The position numbers were made by a program, and so were the translations under genes. From Diacronema lutheri (Eukaryota; Haptophyta; Pavlovophyceae; Pavlovales; Pavlovaceae), in assembly GCA_019448385.1 (NCBI GenBank), contig JAGTXO010000042.1:124001-188000 (forward strand): a stretch of 64,000 nt of DNA, given 5' to 3'. The notes beneath the pieces were generated by a model. It had not been told where the DNA came from. It ran no database searches and saw nothing but the letters and a program-made list of their open reading frames with translations. Below, in pieces: positions 19,890 through 30,700 of this stretch (the stretch's first letter is position 1; each line of letters starts with the position of its first letter).

Positions 19890-21712
19890 ATGATGTCCAC
19901 GACGAGCCGCGCGCCTTCGACCGGCGGCGCCATCTTCGACCGCGTGGCGCGCCTCCGTGCCGAGGGTCGGCGCCGTCGCCGGCTCGCGCAGCTGCCGCCG
20001 CTCGTCGGCGGCGTCTCGTGCGCGTTCGTCGGCGCTGTTCTCCTCTCTGTCAACGAGGAGCCGCAGGTGGACGACATCGCGGGCTTGCGTGCGATACTGG
20101 GCATGATCGCGATGCACGTGGGCGCCTTCTGCACGGCGCTCGCCCTACGCCCGCAGGATCAGCGCGCCATGCGCGCCATGTGCGCCTTCGCCGCGCTGCT
20201 GTGCGCGGCCGGGATCGCGTTTGCGTTGCCGTTCCTGCTCGGCCTCGCGCGCGACTTAAGCGGCCTTGCCGCCAACCGGATCATCCTGGCCGCATTTAGC
20301 ACAGTTGGCCTCGCGTGCCTCACCACGGCCTCGCTTTGGACCTACGCGCTCGTCGACGATGCCTTCTTCGACGCCTCGCCTCGGCTGCTGATGGTGCGGC
20401 TGTGGCGTACATGCGGCGTGCTGTACGTGCTGTGCGGCAGCGGGTACGCACTCTTCGCGGTGAGCGCATTTTCGCTGCCGTCGCGCGTGATCTGGGACAA
20501 GCGTGACGGCCCGCTGCTCGTGGTCCTCTCGGTCGTCGTTATTTGGCTCGGCTGCCTCGCCTTCTGGGAGCCGCTGCGCACGTCGGTGCAGGGGCTGCTC
20601 GTGCGCATTGGCGAGGGCGTGTCCGCAGCGGCGGGCATCGCCGAGCTCCTCGGCGGAATGCCCGCCGACGAGGTGGTCGCGCGCGCCAAAGCCACGTTCC
20701 GCGCGGTGCCAATCACGTCACTCGCGCTCGAGCACCTCATCCCGCCCGCCTGCCGCGCCATCACGCCTGCGCGCATGCCGCCGGCGCGGGCGCGCTCCTT
20801 GGAGACGGGCGAGCGCTCGAGGCGCGAGCGCTTCGGCGCGCGCACGGCCAGCGCGGAAGTCGTGCCGACGAGCGCGCTGCACGCCTTCGATCTGCCGGTC
20901 AGGAGCGCGCACGCGCCCGAGCTGCCGGCGTGGCCGTGCAGGTCAGGCGTGTCCTGCGAGTGCGCGTCGACGAGCCCAATGCATTCAGCCCGCGACGTGA
21001 CGTTCGCCGCGCGAAAACGATTCGCCATCTCCGCGCCCGCGCAGCTCGGCAGCGTCGACGCGTTCATCTCGCACTCGTGCGCGCGCCCGAGCCCGCGCCG
21101 CGCGGGTCGGCTGGATGGGGTTGAGACGCGCGTCGACGCCTCACCCCGCGCCGCGCCGCACGCGCGCACGGCGCCCGCGTCCGCCACGTGCGCGGCGCAT
21201 GGCGGCGCAGCTGGCAAGACGATCCGGTGCGCAAGTTAACTGCGATACAGGCGTGGCGGACGCGGTTTGTGGGGGCGCACGGCCGAGAGCCAACCGTTTG
21301 GCTCGATTCGCTGTGCATCGACCAGGCGGACATTGCCGCGCAGCTGCCGTCGCTGCCCGTCTACCTCGCCGGCTGCAAGTCAGTGCTCGCGCTCGCGGGG
21401 CCAACCTATTTTCAAAGGCTCTGGTGCGTGCTCGAGCTGCACATCTTCCACCAAATGGGCGGTTCGCTCGACCACATTGTCCTCGTGCCGCTCGACGGCA
21501 CCAACGTGAGCGCCGGCGAAGCGCGCCCCTTGTCAATCGGCAAGCCCGCGTTCGACGTGCACCGCGCGTCCGCGACCGACCCGCACGACCAGGAGCGGCT
21601 CCTCGCGGTGATCGAGGGGAGCGGCGAGGGCATCGCTGCATTCAACGAGTGGGTGCGCACAGCGCTCATGCCGTTAGCGGCGCTGCCACGTTCAGCCCAG
21701 CCACCAGCCTGA
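19890..21712 (+). CDS. Six-TM membrane protein with C-terminal TIR-like domain
   Basis: Exons 19890-21076 and 21211-21712 (GTGCGC donor, GCGCAG acceptor) give 562 residues. There are six hydrophobic helices between about residues 30 and 240, without a signal peptide, then an approximately 160-residue polar linker. The C-terminal ~175 residues read DAFISHSWQDDPVRK (junction created by the splice), TVWLDSLCIDQADI, LPVYLAGCKSVLALAG and QRLWCVLELHIFHQMGG. The alternation of FISHS, a WLD strand and a WC-x-x-E-L helix fits the TIR fold, where the Glu of WCxxE is the position of the catalytic Glu of TIR NADases. A similar tail occurs in the gene at 57808-60635. This is likely a membrane receptor or effector with cytosolic TIR-like output; the function is unknown. 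Start is the first ATG. Confidence 0.72.
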
Positions 21713-21725
21713 CATTTGAACAGTG

Positions 21726-24700
21726 TTAGCCGCTTGCGCTTCGTTGCCGGCCCGCGGCGAGGAGCGACTCGCGCAGCGACACCGTCGGCCGGTCGAGCAG
21801 CGGCTCGGGCTCGAGCGCGAACGCGGCGATCGACGGCGCGCCTACGCCACCGCCGCTCGCGCCCGCGGCGACGCACACGTGCATGCTCGCGAACGCGCCG
21901 ACGCCAAACGCGATGGCTGCGGGCGCGGCGGGTGCATTCCGCCACTCCAAAAGTGGCGCGACGCGCGACGCGCCCGCGCGGAGCGACGCTGCACCGCCCG
22001 GCGTCGGCGTTGGTGTGCACGCGCGCGCGTCCGCGCCGCCGACGCGGTGCGCGCGCAAGAAGCCGGGGCCCGCCACGAGCAGCAGCGTCGTGCCGTCCGC
22101 GTCGGCCGCGCACAGCGCGTCGGCCGCGCCAGCACCGCCGAGCAGCGCGCGCGCGCGCACAAACGCGACGAGGCGGCAGCCGGCGGCGCCAGCGGGCGGG
22201 TGTAGCTCGTGCAGCAGCTCGCCCGCGCTCGAGAAGACGCGCAGCGCGCCGCCGAGCGCAAGCGCGACGAGGCCGCAGCCGCTCACGTCGACGGAACAGT
22301 GGAGCGGCGGGTAGGGCGGAGCGTTGACGAAACGCTCGCGCGGCTCGACCACGCGCAGCAGCGTGCAGTCCGCTGTGCAGTGCAGCAGCAGCCGGCCGCA
22401 CGCGTCCGCCGTCGCCGCAACGTGCGCGGTCGGGCACAGCGCGCCGGCAACGATGCCCCGCACGTGCCCGCGCAGCGGCAAGGGGGGCACGGACGCGAAT
22501 GGCGCGAGCGTGCGCGCGCCGCCGAGCACGCCGCCGAGCGCGCCCATGGCGTGCGCGCGCGCCGGCTGCGCGAGCCGCCAGAGGAGCACGAGCCCGTCGG
22601 CGCTCGCCGTGAGCAGCTCTGCCGCGTCGTCCGCCGCGGTCGCGACGACCGTCACCGCCGCAGAATGCCAGCGCTCGCGCCACGGTGGCGCGAGCGTGCC
22701 GGACGAGGCGCACACGAGCGCAAACGTCAGCGCACCATCCTCGCAGCCGCCCCAGACAGCGAGCCATGGCTGCGCGCGCGCAGCCGCACCGCGGTCCGCC
22801 GCTGCTGCCGCCGCCGACGCGCCGCATACGCGCACGAGAGCGGCGCAGCGAAGGGCGGGCGCGCCGCGCTCGCCCGCACCGTCGATAGGGCAGCGCATCA
22901 GCCCAAGCGTTGCGATGGCACGAGAGCCGCACGCGGCAGGCGCGCCCGTACCCGCCGGCTGCGACGGCGGCCGCTGCGGTGGACCGGCAGCGGCGGCGCT
23001 TCCGACGGCGGCCGGCGCGCCGGCCAGCGCGGGCAGGGTTGCGTGTACGAGGATCAGCGCGCATGGTTGCGACCGTTGCCAGCCGGCGGTGCGCGCGGCG
23101 AGCGCGGCGCCGCCGGCCACAGTGGCGCGCGGCGGCCCAAGCGGGCTCGCGACGAGCAGCAGGTGATGCTCGAGGGGCGCTGCTGGCGGCGGCTGCGGTG
23201 CGCCGCCGGCGCCAGCAGCGCCGCCGCCATCGCCGCGCGCGGCCGCGCCGCCGCCGTCGGCCGCCGCGGCGGCGCTCGCCTCGCGGCCGAGCGCCGCACT
23301 CGCGGCCGCAAGCGCCGTGCGCTCCGCGAGCGCGGCGACGCCGCCGATCGCGACGATGCACAGCGGCCTCGGCTGCGTGTCCCACCGGCCGCCGGCCGCC
23401 ACGCGCGCGCCGGGCTCGCCCGCCGCCGCGCCGAGCACGAGCGGCAGGCTGCCGAGGCAGCCGCCGCCGTGCGCGGCGGCGCGCGCGCCCGCGCCGCTCG
23501 CGGCGGGCCAGCTCAACGGTCGCACGAGCGGCAGGAGCGGCCGGCGCGGCGGGTGCGCACCGCGGAAGAGCTGCGCGGGCGTCTGGCCGAACGCGGCCGC
23601 CTGCGCGCGCAGCGCCTCGCGCTCGGCCCGGTCCGAGACCGCGGAGAGGTCGATCAGTGCCGGGTACGTCAGGTAATAAAAGACGTTGTGCGCGGCGACG
23701 GCAAGCGGGCCCGTCTGCTTGTGCCCAAAGATGAGGTCGACCCACAAGTGCAGCCGCGCGGAGACGGCCTCCGACTCGAGCGCGCGCCGGTGCAGCGCGA
23801 GAAACGTCGCCGCGTCGCCGTGCGCCCACGCGGGCAGCTGCACGTCGCCAAGTTGGCAGCCATCCTGCCGCGCGCCGAGCGCGTACCGGTTGCGGTTGAC
23901 GAGGAAGGCGGGTTGCGTGCCGTACATCTCGGGCACGAGCTCCTTCACGTCGCCGTGCGACTCGAACGCCGACCGCGCCGAGAGCGCGACTGAGTGGAAA
24001 AGCCGATCGGGCAGGTCAAAGCCGCCATCCTGCATCTGCGCAGCCCAGCGCGTGTACGGCTCGGCGCGCAGCAGGAAGTACAACACCACGCCCATATTAG
24101 AATAGTGCGAGCCGTAGTGGAAGGGCGGCAGCCCGCCGCCGCCGCGCGCGCCGCCCGAGCCCATGTGCGACAGGTCCATGCTCGCGAAGCGCTCGACGAC
24201 GAGCTTGTGCCGCGCAGCGTGCCCGGCTGCACCCATCGGCTTGGCAAGGTCGCGGTAGCACTCGCCATCCGTCAGGTCGAGGCGCGGCGCGGCGTACGCA
24301 GCCGCGTGCAACACCCACGGCATCACCGGGTGTTGGTTGAGGTCGTTGAACGAACGGCCGGCCAGCGCGTTCAGCTCGAGCAGATAGGTATAGTTGGACA
24401 CCCGCCGGGTTTGCCATCGCTCGGTGAGCTCGCGCAGCGCGGCAGCGGGGCGCAGCGACGCCGAGCCGGCGCTGAGCGCGGCGCACGCGCGGCGCAGCGC
24501 GCGCTGCGCCGCGAGGCGCGCGCGCTCGGTCGCGAACGCGAGCAGGTGCCCGACGCAGAACGCCGGCACGCCGCACGCCCGCACGCTGTCGCCGTCGCCG
24601 CCGCTGCCGCTCGCGGCAGCGGCGGCCGCCGACGCGCTCGTCGGCGCACGCGCGGCCGGCGTTCTGCCGGCAAAGATCTCAAGCGCAACATCTTCGAGCA

Positions 24701-27700
24701 GGAAGCGTCGCTTGAGCACGCGCAGCACGCACTGCGTGGGCACTTCCCACTGCGCGGGTGGCGGCGGCGGCGGCGGCGGTGGTAGCCACGCCGCCGTGGC
24801 CGCGGCGGCCGCGTCGCCACCCGGCCAATCGGCGGCACAATTGGCGGCCGCCCGTGCGTCCGAGCGCGGCGGCGGTGGTCGCGGCGCGGGCTCAAAGCGC
24901 AGCATGTCTGCCGTGAGTGTGAGCGTGCCCTTGTCGATCTCCAGCCCGCGGATCAGGTCGCACGGACACTCGAGCAGCGCGGCCGGCGCCGGCGGCGCGG
25001 CGCGTAAGCCGTCGGCCGCCGCGCCGTTGCCTCCAGGCGGGCTCGCGCCCGCCAAGACCGCCGAGGCTTGCCTGCGGCCGAGCGCGCGCGCGCGCGCGGC
25101 CACGGCGAGCGCGAGCGCGCCGGGCCGCAGCCTGCCGGGCGAGGGCTCGGCCACGCCACCGGGCTGCTCGCACGATGGCGGCGGGTCGGCGACGCCCAAA
25201 GCGCGCGAGCCGCTCGTTGTGTCGGATTCGTCGTCGCACGCGGACGCGCCCGACGTGACGGCGGTTGGAGTGGCAGGGCCTCGACTCGCGCCGGCGTCGC
25301 TCGCGCCGGTGCCATTGTCTGCAGACGCGCCGTCCGCCCGCGCGTCCGCGTCCTCGCCCTCCTCGCCCTCGCCCTCGCCCTCGCCCTCGCCCTCGCCCTC
25401 GCCCTCGCCATCGCCCTCGCCCTCGCATTCGCCATCGCCGGTGTCGGCGTCGTCGGCGCGCGCGCAGCGCAGCGCCGCCGCAGCCGCCGCAGCCACGCTG
25501 CCCGCGAGCAGCCCGACAAGCTCGCCGGCGCCACCATCCGCGCTAGGGCGCGTGCCGAGGTGAGCGGATGCCGCCGATTCTGCGACCTGCTGCTGCTGCA
25601 GCTGCTGCGCGCTCTGCAGCGCCTGCAGCGCCTGCAGGTCCGCCGCGCTCGGGTACTCGGGCAGGTCCGGGTCAGGCGCGATCAGCGACCTGTAGCCGAC
25701 GCCGTCCTGCACGCACAGCAGCAGACGCTCGCGGCACGGCTGCACACGCCCGCCCGCCGGGCGGTCGTCGACGCCGTCGCCGTCGGCGCGCGCCTCGTCC
25801 GCGCGCGCCGCGACCGTGCACCCGTTCTCCTCGTCGTCCGTGTTCGACGCGGAGGCGGCCCCGTCGCCAGCTCCAGCCGTGCCGCCACCACCGCTTCTGC
25901 GGCCGCCGTGGCCACCGCCATGCGTCGCACACCGTGACGTTGCGGCCTCGCGCGCGACGGAACGCGCGGCCCGCCGTCCGCTGTCCGCGGCAGCCGCAGC
26001 CTGCCTCCACGCAGCTTCGGCCTCATCCCAGTCCCTCGTCGCGCGCGCTCTCTCGGCGCGCGCGTCCGCCACGGCAGCCATCGTGCGTGCGGCCTCCGCG
26101 CCGGCAAGGGCGCGGTGTGCCAGGCTCACATCTGCAGTGGCCGCAGCGACCATGTCCGACTCAACCAGCGCGGCCTCGCCCGCTGTCCGCGCGGCGGCTG
26201 CCAGCCTGCGCCCCCGTTGATCCGCGCTCGCCGCTGAGCGCGAGGCGACGACGGCCAACGCACCGAGCAGGCGCGGCAGCAGAGGCGATGCGCGCAACAG
26301 CGGCCGCCATATCTCCGCCTCGGCCATGAACGCCCGGACCTCCGCCTCGCGCGCATCGCGCCTCACCGCCGCGCCGCGCCGCGCGCCCGAGCCGCCGCCG
26401 CCGCCGATGTCGCCGTCAGCGGCGGCCATGGATCCGCCGAACGGCGGATCGGAGCTCGCAAGCGGGCAGCGTGGTTCAAGCCACGAAGGCAGCGGTGGCG
26501 GCGGCGGCAGCGCGGCCTGCTCCGCGTCTGCCCCGCCAGCCGAGCCAGCGCCGCCGCGCGCGGCGGCGGCAGGAGATCCGCCTGCCGCCGCCTCGCCCGC
26601 TGCGGTGGGCGCGGCCGAACTCATCAGCTCCGCGCCGAGGGTTGGCCAATGGCTACGCAGCACTCGGAGCAGCAGAGGCACCGTCAGCCGGAGCGCTGCG
26701 CCGCGCACCTCGCCCTCGCCACCGTCGCCGTCGCGAGCGCGCGCGCGCGCCGCGCGCGCGCCGGCGAGGGCGGCCGGGAGCCACAGGATGGCGACCAGGC
26801 AGTGGACGCGCTCGCGCTCGCCCTGCCAGTGGCGCAACGCGGCGGCTGGCGTAGCAAGGCGGAGCGCGCGCAGCTGGGCGCCACCTTCGAGGTCATGCCA
26901 CAACAGCTCATTCAGCTGCGCCACGCCCACCGCCTCCGCCCCGGCCTCCGCCCCCGCGTCCGCGCCCGAGCTCACGTCCGTTTCGACAAGCGGCTGGGCG
27001 CTTTCGCTCACAGCGACGCCATGCGCGGCGCACGCCGCCGCGGCGGTTGAGACGGCCGCACAGAGCTGCAGCTGCAACAGCGCAAAGAAGAGCGTGGAAG
27101 GTGGTACGATCACCGTGACGCCCGTGACGCCCCATCCGGCACCGGCCGCAGGTGCGCCGGTGCATCCGCCTGCGCCCTGCCCGCCTGCGCCGGCCGCGCC
27201 GCCGGCGGCCACGCCCACGCCGCCGCTGCGCGCGGAGCCGGGCGGCGATGGCCGCGTGTCGATGGCGTGCGCCGGCATGGATTGGGCAGCAGCAGCGCGA
27301 GGCAGTCGAGACAGCGGCGCGCTGCTCCCACAGCCGCCGCCGCGCGCTGCTGCGCCACCACCGGCAACGTGCAGCCCGCTCAGCTCGGACAACGCCGTTG
27401 CGCCGAGCAAGCCGCCCGCAGCGTCACCGTGCGTCACGTGTAACGCGTGATGCGCCTCCGCCTCAGCCATCGCACGCAGCACGAGTGACCCAGCCGCGCG
27501 CAACACCGCCGAGACGACGGGCGCGTCCGCCCACGCGCTGGCGCACGGCGGCGGCGCAAGAGGCGCATACCAGCCGCCAACGACGACGCCTGAAAGCCCT
27601 TGCCGCCAACCTCCGCCCTCGTTCTCGCTTGCGCGCTCGTCCGCTCCGGCGTCCAACCGCGCCGCCTCCGCCTCGGCCGCGCGGCTCGCGGAGAAGGACA

Positions 27701-30700
27701 GGCGCCAGAGCACGGCGAGCGAAGGCGCAGGCGCAGGCGCGCGCGCGCCGCCAAGCTCGTGCGCCGCGCCGTCCGCGTGGCGCGCGCCCGCGGGCCGCGG
27801 CGCGGCGGCGCGTGCCGGCCCGCCAAAGACGCCGCCAGGAACGACCGCGCCCTCAGCGGCCATCGTGCGGGCGGGCTGCTCAAGCGCAGGAAGGCTCGGG
27901 AGCGATGGCAGCCTCGGCAGCTCGGCGCGGCTGCCTGGCGCGCATGGGGAGCGCGCGGCGTCCGTGGACGCGGGCGGTGCGGCGCCCGGCGGCTCGTCGG
28001 TCGCGGGCGCCGAGCCGTGCGCCTCGTCCACGTCGAACGGTGGTAACGGTGGTAACGGTGGTAACGGTGGTAACGGCATGGGCGAGAAGCCTCGTGGCGG
28101 CGCGGCACCAGCCGCGGGCGACGCGGGCTGCGCGGCGGGCGACGCGTCAAGGAGGGACGCCATGCGCCGCTGGAGCGGATGCATGCCGTCGTCGCTTGCC
28201 GCCAGCCACGGCTCAAGCTGGGCAATGGCCGCGCGCGCCGCGTCCACGACGCTCGTAGCCGCGTCGGGCGCCACGGCGCGCGCCAGCGTGCGCGCGGGCA
28301 CGGCCGCGTGCCCGGGCAGCGTCGCGTGCTCGAGAGCAAGCGACGCAAACTCGAAAAGTCGCGCACTCGCCAACGCCATGCCGAGCGGGCCGCTGCGTCC
28401 GTCCGCGCCGTCCGCGCCGCCGTCAGCTGCCAGCGCGAGGCGCGCGAGCAGCGCGCCGCGCAGCGCGTGCGCGGCCGCGGGCGGCGTGACGAGCTCGAGC
28501 GACGCGAGCGCGTCCGCGAGCGCACCGCTCGTGCTGCGCCATTCGTGCGCGCCGCCGGCGCTCGGCGCGGCTGTGCGTCTGCCGCTGGTTGCGCTTGCAT
28601 CAGGCGCGGCGCCGAGGGCGACGCGGTGTGGGCGCGCGGCGCGCGCCCATAAGCCGAGCAGCGCGTCGAGCTCGGCAAGCGGCGGGACCAAAGCCACGCT
28701 CGCATCGCCCAGCACGTGCCCACTCGCTCGAAGCACGTCAGCAGCGCTCGCGTCCTGCAGACGGAGCGCGTTTGCGCACGCGAGCGCACCGGCTGGCTGG
28801 ACCCACGGCGCATGCGCGCGCGCGCGATGCGCGGAGCTGCTCGGCGCTCGCTCGACGCCAATCATCGCAACTGCCGCGCGCAGCGCTCGTAGCCTCAACT
28901 CGTGCGCGCGCGCGCCATCCATGGCGGCTGCCGAGGCGGCCGCCGTGAGCAGCGCGGTGAGAAAATCGGACGCGCCCGGCGCAGCGCGCGCGTGCGCCTG
29001 CACGGGCGATGCGGCTTCGGCCGCGGCCTCGGCGGCCTCCATCGCGAGCCCAGCCGCATCCTCCGCCTCTGCCTCCGCCTCCGCCTCGGCACCATCGTCC
29101 TCGTCCATGGCGTCTGCTGCCGCCATCATATTCTCAGCAGCGCCCGGTGCGCGAGCAACACCCATCGCCCACGCAACGACCGCCGACTCTGCGGCGGGCA
29201 CGCGCACCGCCGGTACGCAACGGACCGCGCGCGAGAGCGCAGAGACGGTCGCGCATGCGCGCGCAAACGCCCTCGCGCCCCGCCGCGCCTCTTTGCTGCG
29301 CGGATCACCCGTCGACACTGCGGCTGCGAGCGCGTGGCCCACCACCGGCGCGGGCGCCACGTCGGCCGCTGCACCATCGCACAGGACGACGCGCGTCGCC
29401 GTGCGCAGCGCGACGGCGAGGGTGCTGTCGCCTGCGCCCACGCCTGCGCCGTTCGCCGCACGGAACACATGGCAGAGCAGCTGCACGATTGGAGCGGCCG
29501 CCGCCGCATTGCCCGTAGCGGCCGCTGCGCGCGCGGCGCCGCACAGCGCGCGCGCCGGCGTCGGTGCGCGCAGTTGGGCACACGTTGCATCGGCGCTGCG
29601 CGCGTCGCGGGCAAGCGCAAGCAGCGCGCGCGCCCAGCGCGCGCTCGCTGCGGCCGCAGGCTGCTGCTGCGCGCCAGCAGCCGTTACAGCCGTTACAGCC
29701 GCTCCGGAGCGCGGCGAGAGGCCGCACGTGAGCGCTAGCAGCGTGTCAAGCTCAGCGGAGCTCAACCCCGCGCCCGAGTTGCCGCTCACACCTGCGAGCG
29801 CGCTGCTCCCATCGCCGCCGCCAATCGGCCCGGCCGGCGCGCCGCCCGTCGCCGCGGCGGACACGATCGCCATCGCCGCGCGCTCGACGCGCAGCCGCAC
29901 GACTGCGCCACCACCTCCATGCGCGCTCGCGGCCAGCGCGCCCTCCACCACCGAGAGCGAGTGCTGCACCGCGCGTAGGTCACGCAGTGCGCGCCGCACG
30001 TGGCCGTGGCGCGCGCGCGCGCGCGCGGTGCAGCCGTGCGGCGCGGAGGCGAGGCGCGCGGCGAGCTCGCGCGCGTGCAGGCAGAAGGTGCTGTCGTCGT
30101 CACCCAGCGCGCGCGCCGCCCACGCGCTCGGCTCGAGGAGGAGCGAACGGGCGATGGCTGCCGCGAGGCCGTCCGCTGCAAGTGCGCACGTAGGCGCGAG
30201 CGCGCGTACGCCGTGCTGCGGCTGCGCCTCCGACGCTTCGCCGGGCGGGAAGAGGAGGAGGTCAAACAGCGCCCACAGCGCGCGCACGCTGCGCGCGCCG
30301 AGCGGTGGGAATGGTGCGCGCGACGCACTGCTGCCCGCGCCCACGCCGCACGCTGCGACGCCGGCGCGAGGATCGCCATCGTGGCTGCAGCTCGCAGCCA
30401 CGATGGCGGCCGTCTCGACGGCGCGCGCGCCTTCGCGCAGCGCGGCGGCGACGAGCGCGCCACCGCCAGCGCCGAGCAGCTCGGAGCGGCCGAGGCGCGA
30501 AGCACGCAACGACTCTGCGAGGGCGTGCACGCACTCGGCGAGTTGCGCGTCGAGAATCGCAGCCGCGTCTGCGCCCGCTTCCGCGCCCGCTCCCGCTTCC
30601 GCGCCCGCTTCCCTTTCCGCGCCCGCGCCCGCGCCCGCGCGCGTGCTCGCGCTCTGGTCCATGGCCGGCGGCACGTCGACGCCAAGCGGCCGTCGCGCGT

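Noticed and set aside
28037-28076. Regular short repeats that might suggest a CRISPR array
   Set aside because: Tandem 9-mers without spacers, in a eukaryotic coding frame.
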